Below, piece by piece: positions 1-8,624 of a stretch of DNA of 31,037 bases. The stretch lies in IMG/VR virus record IMGVR_UViG_3300029787_000216, positions 1-31,037 of that record. One strand, 5' to 3'. Position 1 is the stretch's first letter. Each line of letters opens with the position of its first letter. The notes below the pieces were generated by a model. It ran no database searches. It was given only the letters and a program-made list of their open reading frames with translations, and was not told the DNA's origin. The translations under genes were made by a program, and so were the position numbers. This stretch comes from a virus.

Positions 1-297
1 AAAATTAATATTATGGGTGCTTCACAGTATGGTCAATTTAAATTTTTATTACCAGAACTTTCACAAATGATTTTTTCTCCAGGTCCACTTATATATAAGT
101 TGCGAAATGGATTAAGACATTTTAATAGTAAGGATTATTTACTACTTACAGGCGATCCTGCAATCATAGGTGTTGCATGTTCTATTGTATCTGATATTAC
201 AAATGGAAAATATAATTTACTCAAGTGGGATAAACAAGAAAGAAAATATTATCCTATTGAAATTAATCTATACGAGAAAGGAGAAATAGATGAGTAA
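1..297 (+). CDS. Conserved phage hypothetical protein, 5'-truncated by the window
   Basis: The reading frame is open from base 1, so the true start may lie upstream; the first ATG in frame is at 13 (94 aa from there). The product is a compact, soluble-looking protein with a GASQYGQF start, an LLLTGDPAIIGVA stretch and an acidic end. I recall similar proteins upstream of the replication module in marine alphaproteobacterial phages, but no function is known to me. Its 3' end overlaps the next start by 8 nt, so it is probably in the same operon as the replication genes. The coding call is solid; the function is unknown. Confidence 0.8.
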   Translation, partial: KINIMGASQYGQFKFLLPELSQMIFSPGPLIYKLRNGLRHFNSKDYLLLTGDPAIIGVACSIVSDITNGKYNLLKWDKQERKYYPIEINLYEKGEIDE

Positions 298-844
298 CAT
301 TAACTTTGAACAAGACAAAACAGATGTATTGGATAAAAGTGATAATCTTAAAATTTTATCTGATGAGGTGCAGAAGATGGAGTCTTTAGCAAAAGAAATA
401 GAAAATATAGAAGACACATTAAAAAGCAGAAAAAAAGATTTAGACGTTATCTCTGGTGAGGTAATTCCAACCATGATGTCTGAGATGGGTTTATCTCAAC
501 TCAAACTTATGGATGGTTCTACCATAGACGTCAAGCCGTTCTACAATGCTACGATTACACAGGCAAATAAAGAGGCGGCTTTTAACTGGCTTCGAAACAA
601 TGACCTAGGAGATATTATCAAGAACGAGGTGGTAGTATCTTTTGGACGTGGAGAAGATAACAAGGCAGCAGATTATGCTGAACTTGCGAGGGGTCAAGGG
701 CTTCAACCAACACAGAAGTTGAAGGTTGAACCCATGACTCTGAAAGCGTTAGTCCGTGAACGTATAGAGGCAGGTAAAGAAATGCCAGCGGAAATTTTCA
801 GCGTATTCGTTGGAAATAAAACAACAATAAAGAGGAAAAAATAA
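290..844 (+). CDS. Conserved phage protein with N-terminal coiled coil, replication module
   Basis: A 184 aa protein. Residues about 20-55 are rich in E, K, L and I with heptad-like spacing, suggesting a coiled coil. The rest is a mixed globular domain with a KLMDGSTIDVKPFYNATI segment and a basic C terminus (KTTIKRKK). AAAGGAG lies just upstream of the ATG. It precedes a second conserved protein and the primase, so a DNA-replication or DNA-binding accessory role is likely from context, but no catalytic motif is visible. Codon use here is less AT-biased than in the following primase and helicase genes. Confidence 0.87.
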   Translation: MSNINFEQDKTDVLDKSDNLKILSDEVQKMESLAKEIENIEDTLKSRKKDLDVISGEVIPTMMSEMGLSQLKLMDGSTIDVKPFYNATITQANKEAAFNWLRNNDLGDIIKNEVVVSFGRGEDNKAADYAELARGQGLQPTQKLKVEPMTLKALVRERIEAGKEMPAEIFSVFVGNKTTIKRKK

Positions 845-846
845 TC

Positions 847-1620
847 ATGAAAAATGAAACAAATATAGCGAAGAAGGAGGAAGCAGGTGCACTAGCTGTC
901 AACATGTTTGAAGCTGATGCAAATGCTGGCTCTCAGAACATTGGGCAAGACGATGTTGCCTTACCGTTTCTGAAAGTCTTGGGGCAACTGTCTCCAGAGA
1001 TAAACAAGAAGCACGCTAAATATGTCGAAGGTGCAGAACCTGGAATGATATTAAATAGTGTGACCAAAGAGTTGTTTGATGGAGATAAAGGAATAGAAGT
1101 TATTCCAGTTTTCTACAATAGAAAATATCTAGAATGGCAAGATAGAGGCGAAGGAGTAGGTGCTCCAGTCAATATCTTTACAATAGATGATCCTATTGTT
1201 AAGACAACTAAAAGAGATCAGTTCAACAGAGATAGATTATCTAATGGTAACTATCTTGAAAATACAGCAAATCATTTTGTTGTACAGTTAGGACAAATAC
1301 CTACTAGTGCTCTTATATCGATGACAAGAACGCAGTTAAAAGTTAGCAGAACTTGGAACTCAATGATGATGTCGATTAAACTACAAGGTAAGAATGGTCT
1401 GTTTACACCACCAACATTTAGCCACATCTATAAGTTAAAGTCAGTTCAAATGACTAATGACAAAGGAACTTGGTTTGGTTGGGATGTAAGTAAAGTTGGA
1501 CCTGTATCCGATCAAGGTGTTTATAAACTAGCAAAAGACTTTGCTGAAAAAGTAGGTAAGGGTGAGGTAGAGATAAAACACGAAACAGATACAGAGACTA
1601 CAGAGAAGTCACCATACTAA
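847..1620 (+). CDS. Conserved replication-module protein, possibly ssDNA-binding or annealing
   Basis: A 257 aa protein separated from the previous gene by 2 nt. It has DVALPFLKVLGQLSPE near residue 40, a central VIPVFYNRKYLEW segment and an acidic, disordered C terminus rich in E, T and K. An acidic tail following a globular core is typical of phage single-strand binding proteins such as T7 gp2.5, and the position just before primase, helicase and polymerase fits that role. I see no diagnostic motif, so this function is an inference. The gene is followed by a hairpin that may end an early transcript. Confidence 0.88.
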   Translation: MKNETNIAKKEEAGALAVNMFEADANAGSQNIGQDDVALPFLKVLGQLSPEINKKHAKYVEGAEPGMILNSVTKELFDGDKGIEVIPVFYNRKYLEWQDRGEGVGAPVNIFTIDDPIVKTTKRDQFNRDRLSNGNYLENTANHFVVQLGQIPTSALISMTRTQLKVSRTWNSMMMSIKLQGKNGLFTPPTFSHIYKLKSVQMTNDKGTWFGWDVSKVGPVSDQGVYKLAKDFAEKVGKGEVEIKHETDTETTEKSPY

Positions 1621-1634
1621 AGTATCCTAGGTAG

Positions 1635-1664
1635 TGGGCGGTAAAGGGAGACTGGAGCCGCCCA
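1635..1664 (+). terminator. GC-rich hairpin, possible terminator or attenuator
   Basis: A perfect 7-bp stem, TGGGCGG at 1635-1641 and CCGCCCA at 1658-1664, encloses a 16-nt purine-rich loop. It lies between the 257 aa gene and the primase. The following sequence is TTAATAATTATAAAGG, A/T-rich but without a clean T run, so termination would be partial. It also marks a drop in GC content between the genes on either side. Confidence 0.45.
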
Positions 1665-1689
1665 TTAATAATTATAAAGGTAAAAAGAT

Positions 1690-3210
1690 ATGGATGATTT
1701 TATAAAAATATTTTCAGGATTAGACCGTGCTCATGGTGTCACTTATGTAGATAGAAAAGGTTCTGATGGTCAAAAAATAAAAGGTAAATCTTTTGTACAA
1801 AGAGAGTTTGTTACAAATGAAATGTGGGAAAACCACTTAAAAGGTATAGAGCCTAGTCTTGGTATTATACCAATCACAGATGACAATACATGTAAATGGG
1901 GATGTATAGACATAGACTCTTATGCAGGTTTTGATCATAAAAAATTAATAGATAAAATAAAAAATTTACAATTACCATTATTAGTATTTAGATCTAAGTC
2001 TGGTGGTGCACACGTATTTTGTTTTACAACAGTTTCCGTTGAAGCAAAACTAATGCGAGATAAACTAATATCTGTTAGTGCAGTGTTAGGATACGGTGGA
2101 TCAGAAGTTTTTCCAAAACAAGTAGAATTAAAATCTAAAGATGATACAGGAAATTTTTTAAATTTACCATACTTTAATGGTAATAAAACAACAAGATATT
2201 GCTTTAATGAAAATGGTGAAGCTGTTAATCTAGAACGTTTTTATTTATTATATAATTTATATAAAATTACACCAGATCAATTAGAACAATTAAAAGTAAA
2301 AAGACCAGAGTCAGAATTTAGTGATGGCCCACCTTGTTTAGAATCACTAACACAATCAGATATTAAAGATGGCAGAGATAGAATACTTTATCAATACATA
2401 CAATATGCAAAAAGAAAATTTCCAGAAAGTTGGCAGGGAAAAATAAATGCATTTAACTATAAGTATTTTGAAAAGCATCCTGAAGGACCACTTGATGACA
2501 AGATAGTTCAAGGTAAAATTAAATTTAATGATGGTAAAGATTTAGGATTTAAATGTAATGAAGATCCTATGTGTAATCACTGTGATAAAAATTTATGTAG
2601 GACTAGAAAGTTTGGTATAGGTGGTGATGCAGTATTTCCAACACTATCTGATCTACAGAAAGTAGAATTAGATGAACCATATTATTGGGTCAACGTAGAT
2701 GGTGAAAGAGTTAAATTAGATAATATAGACTATCTAATGGAACAAAGATTATTTAGAAGAACTGTTGCAAAACAAATTAATAAAAAGCCACCACGAATCA
2801 CGGTTAAAGAGTTTGAAAAATATACAGATCAATTGTTACAAGGTGTAGAAATAATAAAAGCACCAGAGGGATCTTCTATTGTAGATCAATTAAAAGAACA
2901 CTTAGAAGAGTTTTGTACAAACAGAACTGCAGCAGAGACTACTAAGAAAGATATACTAAATGGGAATGTATACACAGAAGAAGGTAAACATAAATTTATA
3001 TTTCATAAGTTTTATCACGGACATTTACAAAGAAAGAAATGGCCAGAGAAACCACAAGTAACTCAACAGATGTTAAAAGAATACTGTAATTGCACTGATG
3101 ATAGAATTGTTATAGGTAAGAAAAGACCTACCATCATGGTAGTAGATGCTTTTGAAAAACCAGACAATACACATACGCAAAGAAAACTAAAAGAGAAGGA
3201 TCCATATTAA
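1690..3210 (+). CDS. Archaeo-eukaryotic-type primase (TOTE/AEP-like) with Cys cluster
   Basis: A 506 aa DNA primase of the archaeo-eukaryotic superfamily, predicted to make primers for the PolA encoded downstream. Visible motifs are the metal-binding hhDhD (D74-I-D76), the SGGAH nucleotide-binding motif (S104-H108), and a third motif region EVFPKQ (139-144) followed by GNFLNLPYFNG. This layout is like the primase domain of TOTE conflict systems. A C-x5-C-x2-C-x4-C cluster (C289, C295, C298, C303) followed by RTRKFGIGG probably binds Zn or an Fe-S cluster. The C-terminal 200 aa look helical and may be a primase C-terminal or DNA-binding region. AAAGG lies upstream; the stop overlaps the helicase start (TAATG). 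Confidence 0.85.
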   Translation: MDDFIKIFSGLDRAHGVTYVDRKGSDGQKIKGKSFVQREFVTNEMWENHLKGIEPSLGIIPITDDNTCKWGCIDIDSYAGFDHKKLIDKIKNLQLPLLVFRSKSGGAHVFCFTTVSVEAKLMRDKLISVSAVLGYGGSEVFPKQVELKSKDDTGNFLNLPYFNGNKTTRYCFNENGEAVNLERFYLLYNLYKITPDQLEQLKVKRPESEFSDGPPCLESLTQSDIKDGRDRILYQYIQYAKRKFPESWQGKINAFNYKYFEKHPEGPLDDKIVQGKIKFNDGKDLGFKCNEDPMCNHCDKNLCRTRKFGIGGDAVFPTLSDLQKVELDEPYYWVNVDGERVKLDNIDYLMEQRLFRRTVAKQINKKPPRITVKEFEKYTDQLLQGVEIIKAPEGSSIVDQLKEHLEEFCTNRTAAETTKKDILNGNVYTEEGKHKFIFHKFYHGHLQRKKWPEKPQVTQQMLKEYCNCTDDRIVIGKKRPTIMVVDAFEKPDNTHTQRKLKEKDPY

Positions 3211-4712
3211 TGAGAACAATAGTATTAGGACCACCAGGAACAGGTAAAACACATACTCTTTTAGAGAAGGTAGATGACTATTTAAAAACTACTAATCCAG
3301 ATAGGATTGGCTACTTTGCTTTTACAAGAAAGGCAGCTAACGAAGCAAAAGAAAGAGCTATGAAAAAATTTAATTTTTCAGAGGATGATCTACCACACTT
3401 TAGAACACTACATTCTTTAGCGTTTAGAACTTTAGGAATTAAAAAAGATCAGGTCATGCAGAAACGACACTACGAAGATCTTGGTAGAAAAGAAAATTTA
3501 TTTTTAGATTATAATGATTACGATGAAGAGGAGACTGGATTGTTTACTACAAAATCTGATTATCTTAGAATAATTAATCTAGCTAAACTTAGAAACATAA
3601 GTATTGATAGACAATACAATATGAAAGAACATAATCAAGATGTTGAATATGGAACACTAATTCATTTAGCCAACGAGTTAGAAAGATACAAAAAAGAATA
3701 TAATCTTATCGATTACAACGACATGATATTAAAATTTATACAGAAAGATATGTCACCAAACTTTGATGTTGTATTTATAGATGAAGCACAAGATTTATCT
3801 TTAATGCAGTGGAGTATGGTTAAGAACATATGGGAGAAAACAGTAGATTCTTATATTGCAGGTGATGATGATCAAGCAATATTTAGATGGGCAGGAGCGG
3901 ATGTAGATTCATTCATAGCACAAGAAGGAAAACCGCTACACTTAAAAGAATCAAAAAGAGTTCCTAGAAAAATACATGAACTAGCAAATGATATTATAGG
4001 TAGAGTTAATAATCGAATAGACAAGAGTTGGAATCCAAAGAAACACGAAGGTAGACTAACGCCTTATGATAACTTTGAAGATGTAGATATGTCTTCAGGT
4101 AAATGGTTAGTATTAACTAGAACAAGATCTATGTTAGATCCATTAGAAGACACTATAAGAGATAAAGGTTTTTATTATGAAAATAGATTTAAAAAACTTT
4201 ATGAGAAAGATATACAAGAAGCAGCCTTGAACTGGGAGCACCTAGTAGGTGGACAAATGTTGGATTCAAAACAAATAGAAAATATTTCTAAATATATTAG
4301 TAAAGTTAAATGGAATAAAGATAAATTAAAATCTATGGTTAAGAATGGTGTGTATAGCATAGAACAGTTACAAAAAGATTATGGGCTTGAAACAAAAGAA
4401 ATTTGGTATGAAGCTTTTGATCAAGCAGGACAAAAAAGAATTAATTATATAAGACGTATGAAACGTAATGGAGAGATGTTGAACAAAGAACCACGGATTA
4501 AATTATCTACAATACATAGTGCAAAAGGTGGAGAAGAAGACAATGTAGTTCTATTAACTGACCTTACATACAACACTAAAAAATCTTACGATAAGAATCA
4601 AGATGATGAAACAAGATTATTTTATGTAGGTGCAACTCGAACAAGAGAACACTTACACATTATAAGACCAAAAGATGATAACAAGTGTTACCCAATGCAG
4701 GAGGTTATATGA
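3210..4712 (+). CDS. UvrD/PcrA-like superfamily 1A DNA helicase
   Basis: A 500 aa SF1A helicase expected to translocate 3'-5' on ssDNA with ATP. The motifs in order are Walker A GPPGTGKT (7-14), FAFTRKAANEA (Ia), DEAQD (191-195, Walker B), GDDDQAIFRWAGAD (218-231, motif III), ESKRVP (IV), STIHSAKGGEEDNVV (V) and RLFYVGATRTREHLHI (VI, R477 and R479). It is shorter than bacterial UvrD (about 720 aa), so the 1B/2B subdomains are reduced, as in phage versions. With no DnaB- or gp4-type helicase in the window, it may be the replicative helicase. Its stop overlaps the next gene as ATGA. Confidence 0.95.
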   Translation: MRTIVLGPPGTGKTHTLLEKVDDYLKTTNPDRIGYFAFTRKAANEAKERAMKKFNFSEDDLPHFRTLHSLAFRTLGIKKDQVMQKRHYEDLGRKENLFLDYNDYDEEETGLFTTKSDYLRIINLAKLRNISIDRQYNMKEHNQDVEYGTLIHLANELERYKKEYNLIDYNDMILKFIQKDMSPNFDVVFIDEAQDLSLMQWSMVKNIWEKTVDSYIAGDDDQAIFRWAGADVDSFIAQEGKPLHLKESKRVPRKIHELANDIIGRVNNRIDKSWNPKKHEGRLTPYDNFEDVDMSSGKWLVLTRTRSMLDPLEDTIRDKGFYYENRFKKLYEKDIQEAALNWEHLVGGQMLDSKQIENISKYISKVKWNKDKLKSMVKNGVYSIEQLQKDYGLETKEIWYEAFDQAGQKRINYIRRMKRNGEMLNKEPRIKLSTIHSAKGGEEDNVVLLTDLTYNTKKSYDKNQDDETRLFYVGATRTREHLHIIRPKDDNKCYPMQEVI

Positions 4713-4963
4713 CACATAAAGATATATTTGAGGAGGCTTTTCCTCAATACACCCAGGTAGGTGGGAATCATTATACTAAGTTTCCCATACAGCCCTATGA
4801 ATTTATTTCAAAGAATGATCTTTCATTCTTTCAAGGAAACGTTATTAAATACGTTTGTCGTTACCAGAGGAAAGGAGGGATGGAAGATCTTAAAAAAATT
4901 GTACATTATTGTCAATTAGAAATGTTAAAGATGAAAGATGCCAGCACCAGCAAGAGTAAATAA
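4709..4963 (+). CDS. DUF3310 family small protein (T7 gp1.7-like)
   Basis: An 84 aa protein starting at the ATG that overlaps the helicase stop, with GGAGG nearby. An in-frame ATG 24 nt upstream lacks a good ribosome site and lies inside the helicase gene. The core VGGNHYTKFPIQPYEF, then FFQGNVIKYVCRYQRKGG and DLKKIVHY, is the DUF3310 signature. The family includes T7 gp1.7, a nucleotide kinase, but many members are uncharacterised. A nucleotide-metabolism role beside the polymerase is therefore plausible but not shown here. Confidence 0.9.
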   Translation: MTHKDIFEEAFPQYTQVGGNHYTKFPIQPYEFISKNDLSFFQGNVIKYVCRYQRKGGMEDLKKIVHYCQLEMLKMKDASTSKSK

Positions 4964-5153
4964 AAAAATTACAGTGAATAAAAAATATAAATTTTTTCTA
5001 GAAATTTATTTAGCACTAGAAGGACATGAAGATATTAGTTGGGAAATATTTCCTGAAGATTATCATTCAGCGTTGTACGCATTTTCTAACAAAGAAAAAT
5101 TAAACAAACTAATAAGGAAAAAATATCTTTATGAGCCAAAAACTAATATTTAA
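4938..5153 (+). CDS. Small conserved hypothetical protein
   Basis: A 71 aa basic protein overlapping the end of the DUF3310 gene by 26 nt and the start of the polymerase gene by 23 nt. The segment FFLEIYLALEGHEDISWEIFPEDYHSALY looks like a folded helical domain, and the protein ends in lysine-rich helices. The ribosome site is weak, so it is probably translated by coupling. I recall similar proteins beside PolA in marine phages. Function unknown. Confidence 0.78.
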   Translation: MPAPARVNKKITVNKKYKFFLEIYLALEGHEDISWEIFPEDYHSALYAFSNKEKLNKLIRKKYLYEPKTNI

Positions 5154-6984
5154 ACCACAGACAGAGTGGTTACCACCAGAAGAATTTCCGAATCTCAGTC
5201 AACACGATGAGATATCCATAGACCTTGAAACCAAAGATCCTGGCCTAACTAAAACTGGGTCAGGGTCTGTAACAAAAAATGGTGAAGTTGTTGGTATAGC
5301 TGTCGCTGTAGAAGGATGGGCTGGATACTTTCCAATAGCCCATGAAGGTGGTGGTAATATGGATAGAAACATGGTGTTACAATGGTTGAAAGATGTATTG
5401 AATACAACAGCCACAAAAATATTTCACAATGCAATGTATGACGTATGTTGGCTACGATCTATGGGTTTTACTATCAATGGTAGAATAGTAGATACCATGA
5501 TAGCTGCTGCACTATGTGATGAGAATCAGTTTCGTTTTGATTTAAATACTTGCTCTAAAAGATACACAGGATTAAGTAAAGATGAAACAGCTTTGTATGC
5601 TGCCGCAAAAGAATGGGGTGTAGATGCAAAAGGTGAGATGTATAAATTACCTGCAATGTATGTAGGTCAATATGCAGAGAAAGATGCATCTATAACTTTA
5701 CAACTGTGGCAATATTTAAAAAGAGAAATATCAAATCAAGATATAGAATCTATTTTCGATTTAGAAACCGAATTATTTCCTTGCCTCGTTGATATGCGGT
5801 TCTTAGGAGTTCGAGTAGATATTGAAGCAGCTCATGCATTAAAACAAGAATTAGTTCAAGAAGAAAAGCTATGCCTGCAAAAAGTGAAGACAGAAACAGG
5901 AATAGACACGCAAATATGGGCCGCACGATCCATTGCTCAAGTCTTTGAAAAGCTTTCTTTACCATTTGATAGGACTGAGAAAACACAGGCACCATCCTTT
6001 ACTAAAAATTTTTTACAAAACCATCCACATCCAATGGTTCAACATATTGCTAGAGCTAGAGAAATAAACAAAGCTCACACAACATTTATTGATACCATAT
6101 TGAAACACGAACATAAAGGTAGAATTCATGCTGAGATAAATCAGTTGCGATCTGATAATGGAGGTACGGTCACTGGAAGATTTTCATATTCTAACCCGAA
6201 CCTCCAACAGATCCCTGCAAGAAACAAGGAACTTGGACCACGGATCAGATCTTTATTTATACCAGAAGAGAAATGTAAGTGGGGAGTATTTGATTACTCA
6301 CAACAAGAACCACGTTTAGTTGTACACTATGCTTCACTACAAAACTTATATGGAGTTAATGATGTATTAGATGCATACAATGAAGGTGATGCAGACTTTC
6401 ATACAATCGTTGCTGATATGGCTAACATACCAAGATCACAAGCTAAAACAATTAATTTAGGATTGTTTTATGGTATGGGTAAAAATAAATTACAAGCTGA
6501 ACTAGGTGTAGATAAAGAAACTTCTGACGGATTGTTTAGACAGTATCACGATCGAGTACCATTCGTAAAACAACTAATGGATAACGTTATGCAAAGAGCA
6601 CAGCAACGTGGTCAAATAAGAACTTTACTTGGAAGATTATGTAGGTTTCATTTGTGGGAACCAAATATGTTTGGCATGCACAAAGCATTGCCTCACGATC
6701 AAGCACTCTTGGAACACGGACCAGGAATTAGAAGAGCATATACATACAAAGCTTTAAATAGATTGATACAAGGATCAGCTGCTGACATGACTAAGAAAGC
6801 TATGTTAGAATTATATAAAGAAGGAATCGTGCCGCACATACAGGTACATGATGAGTTAGATTTGTCTATTGAATCTCCAGATCATGCTGATAAGATAAAA
6901 GAAATAATGGAACATGCTGTTAGTTTAGAGGTTCCAAACAAAGTTGATTATGAGTCTGGTCCTAATTGGGGCGAAATAAAATGA
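5131..6984 (+). CDS. Family A DNA polymerase with 3'-5' exonuclease
   Basis: A 617 aa phage DNA polymerase I. The exonuclease has D31-x-E33 (SIDLETKD), FHNAMYD (D104) and YAEKD (Y181, D185), a complete DEDDy set, so proofreading should be active. The polymerase has motif A FDYSQQEPR (D388), the O-helix RSQAKTINLGLFYG and motif C VHDELD (H573, D574, E575). The residue matching E. coli Phe762 is Leu443, a variant common in viral PolA that is linked in the literature to temperate or slower phages. There is no 5'-3' exonuclease domain and no DnaJ insertion of the kind reported for phage HMO-2011. AAGGA lies about 12 nt before the ATG. Confidence 0.97.
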   Translation: MSQKLIFKPQTEWLPPEEFPNLSQHDEISIDLETKDPGLTKTGSGSVTKNGEVVGIAVAVEGWAGYFPIAHEGGGNMDRNMVLQWLKDVLNTTATKIFHNAMYDVCWLRSMGFTINGRIVDTMIAAALCDENQFRFDLNTCSKRYTGLSKDETALYAAAKEWGVDAKGEMYKLPAMYVGQYAEKDASITLQLWQYLKREISNQDIESIFDLETELFPCLVDMRFLGVRVDIEAAHALKQELVQEEKLCLQKVKTETGIDTQIWAARSIAQVFEKLSLPFDRTEKTQAPSFTKNFLQNHPHPMVQHIARAREINKAHTTFIDTILKHEHKGRIHAEINQLRSDNGGTVTGRFSYSNPNLQQIPARNKELGPRIRSLFIPEEKCKWGVFDYSQQEPRLVVHYASLQNLYGVNDVLDAYNEGDADFHTIVADMANIPRSQAKTINLGLFYGMGKNKLQAELGVDKETSDGLFRQYHDRVPFVKQLMDNVMQRAQQRGQIRTLLGRLCRFHLWEPNMFGMHKALPHDQALLEHGPGIRRAYTYKALNRLIQGSAADMTKKAMLELYKEGIVPHIQVHDELDLSIESPDHADKIKEIMEHAVSLEVPNKVDYESGPNWGEIK

Positions 6985-6993
6985 GGATAAATT

Positions 6994-7644
6994 ATGGCAT
7001 ACTTAAATGTAAACATACCACCAACTTATGCACAAATAAAAAGGGAGTATCTTTATGATCTTAATAAACATCATGGAGAAGTTGAAGACTGCATTATCTT
7101 TGGTCTTAGCGCTCTTACAGGTCGTGCTATACTATGGCATGCTATTATGGAAAACGGTGCAATATTTTATCGCTTACCAATTAGCGCGTTTATTCAAAAG
7201 GGATTTGACCTCGATCGAGTCCCCAGAAGAAGACTTGATGAACTACAGCTCTGGAATTGTTTTAGTTATTATCCTTCTGTGCATCGTTGGGATATCTTAG
7301 ACGGACAAGCAGGAAAATACATAGGTAAAGATAAAAAATGGCATCCAGGTAAATACTTATTTACTGTTGACTTTGCACATCCAGAGTCTAATATACTTGA
7401 CACTGATCATTCAGAGATTCCGCATGAACATAAGTGCGCTCACATAATTGCATTAGACGATGGCAATTTTGCAGCACAACCAAACAATCGATGTATATGG
7501 GATATACCTTCTTTCACTGTAAAAGATACTATTCCTGATTGGAAAGTGCAGACCTCTGAGTGGAATGTAGAAGATAGTAGAGCTTGGCGTACAGAAGATA
7601 CAGACAAGTTTTTCTATGAAATAGAGGAGAAAAAAAATGATTAG
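6994..7644 (+). CDS. Conserved phage hypothetical protein, 216 aa
   Basis: A soluble 216 aa protein with abundant Trp, His and Asp, including LSALTGRAILWHAIMENGA, VPRRRLDELQLWNCFSYYPSVHRWD and a His/Asp-rich region near residues 125-150 (FAHPESNILDTDHSEIPHEHKC). The latter could bind a metal. AGGA lies upstream and the gene sits 9 nt after PolA, so it belongs to the replication operon. I recall homologues in marine phages without a known function. The last 8 nt overlap the next small gene. Confidence 0.88.
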   Translation: MAYLNVNIPPTYAQIKREYLYDLNKHHGEVEDCIIFGLSALTGRAILWHAIMENGAIFYRLPISAFIQKGFDLDRVPRRRLDELQLWNCFSYYPSVHRWDILDGQAGKYIGKDKKWHPGKYLFTVDFAHPESNILDTDHSEIPHEHKCAHIIALDDGNFAAQPNNRCIWDIPSFTVKDTIPDWKVQTSEWNVEDSRAWRTEDTDKFFYEIEEKKND

Positions 7645-7738
7645 TAAAATTAAAAATAAAGCTTTTCATTACTGGCATAATCACAAGATTGAATCTCTTG
7701 TGTTTATTGTATTGATAGTAGCTTTGATAGTTAAATAA
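7637..7738 (+). CDS. 33 aa single-pass membrane peptide
   Basis: ATG at 7637 follows GAGGAG within the previous gene's end. The product is a basic N terminus (MISKIKNKAF) followed by a hydrophobic stretch SLVFIVLIVALIV ending in K. One membrane span with the positive end inside is likely. The stop overlaps the next start by one base (TAATG), and both neighbours are membrane-associated coiled-coil proteins, suggesting a small envelope-directed cluster. Confidence 0.6.
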   Translation: MISKIKNKAFHYWHNHKIESLVFIVLIVALIVK

Positions 7739-8049
7739 TGGATTTAGCAGCTTTATTAAAAAAGAACTTCGTATTAGTTCCAGTCGTGGCTTCGGTCTTG
7801 GTTGGAACTTTTACGGGTGTTAAGTATGTGGTGAACTTAACAGATACAATTAATGAAAATAAAGCACAAATAGAAAGCATTCAAAGAGATATGGCTGTTC
7901 TCACTGACAAAGTAAATTTAATTACAGGTAAATTAGAGAGAGCTGAAGGAACATGGGAAATGGCTGAAAATCTATATGAAGTTTTAGCTAATAAAGTCAA
8001 TGAAATGGAATGGGATATTAAAGATTTAAACAGAGAAATAAATTATTAG
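7738..8049 (+). CDS. Membrane-anchored coiled-coil protein
   Basis: A 103 aa protein. Residues about 9-32 form a hydrophobic segment (FVLVPVVASVLVGTFTGVKYVV), followed by a long helix rich in N, E, K, I and L (about 35-103) with heptad spacing. It resembles the neighbour at 8617-9042 in layout: N-terminal anchor, then a coiled coil. A lysis role (spanin- or holin-like accessory) or superinfection-exclusion role is possible from architecture alone; there is no diagnostic motif. Confidence 0.85.
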   Translation: MDLAALLKKNFVLVPVVASVLVGTFTGVKYVVNLTDTINENKAQIESIQRDMAVLTDKVNLITGKLERAEGTWEMAENLYEVLANKVNEMEWDIKDLNREINY

Positions 8050-8057
8050 GATGAACT

Positions 8058-8624
8058 ATGGAGACTGCCAGGATGAATTATTATTTTACAGGTATTCTTA
8101 TTCTAATGTTGACAGCTTTAGCTTTCTGCACAACTCCAGCGTATCCTAGAAATGAATATTTAAATTCTTATCCAAATGAATGTAGAACTGGTGAAGTAGA
8201 TGTATCTGTATCTCGTAGAGATTATGATTACAATAATTATGACAATTCTTGGAATGGTAGTGAGTCAGAAGAAGTAAGACTTACATTTAGAAAATATTTA
8301 GGTAACTTACAGTGTGATGAAAGAAACGATTTAGCATTAGAAAATGAAAAACTTAGACAACAATTAGAGTTAATGAAAATGTGTAATAAAGTAAATAGAA
8401 ATCCTACATTAAAACATAATGAAAATTTTGATTTATTGGTATCAAAATGTAGAGGTATTGTACCTGTAAATATGAATGAAGAAAGACCTGAACGTAAAAA
8501 TTTGTGGAAAGAAGAGAAGAAAAAATACTTAAAGGCTAATCCAGACGCTAAAACTATGGATAATACGACATTGAAAATGCCTCCAAAAAACTTTATACTA
8601 CCAAAACCAAAGCCAAATGAATAA
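8058..8624 (+). CDS. Exported protein with signal-like N terminus
   Basis: 188 aa. AGGA lies 7 nt before ATG 8058; a second ATG at 8073 would still leave the hydrophobic stretch intact. Residues 9-25 (FTGILILMLTALAFCTT) look like a signal peptide. There is a Tyr/Asn/Asp-rich region, then a helix DLALENEKLRQQLELMKMC and a basic Pro/Lys-rich tail. Four Cys residues in the mature part (near 42, 92, 113 and 130) could form disulfides in the periplasm. Function unknown; context suggests envelope interaction. Confidence 0.82.
   Translation: METARMNYYFTGILILMLTALAFCTTPAYPRNEYLNSYPNECRTGEVDVSVSRRDYDYNNYDNSWNGSESEEVRLTFRKYLGNLQCDERNDLALENEKLRQQLELMKMCNKVNRNPTLKHNENFDLLVSKCRGIVPVNMNEERPERKNLWKEEKKKYLKANPDAKTMDNTTLKMPPKNFILPKPKPNE

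Noticed and set aside
5199-5434. Minus-strand open frames within PolA
   Set aside because: They lie antisense to intact exonuclease motifs and have no ribosome sites; similar antisense frames in terL, the portal and the scaffold gene were also dropped.
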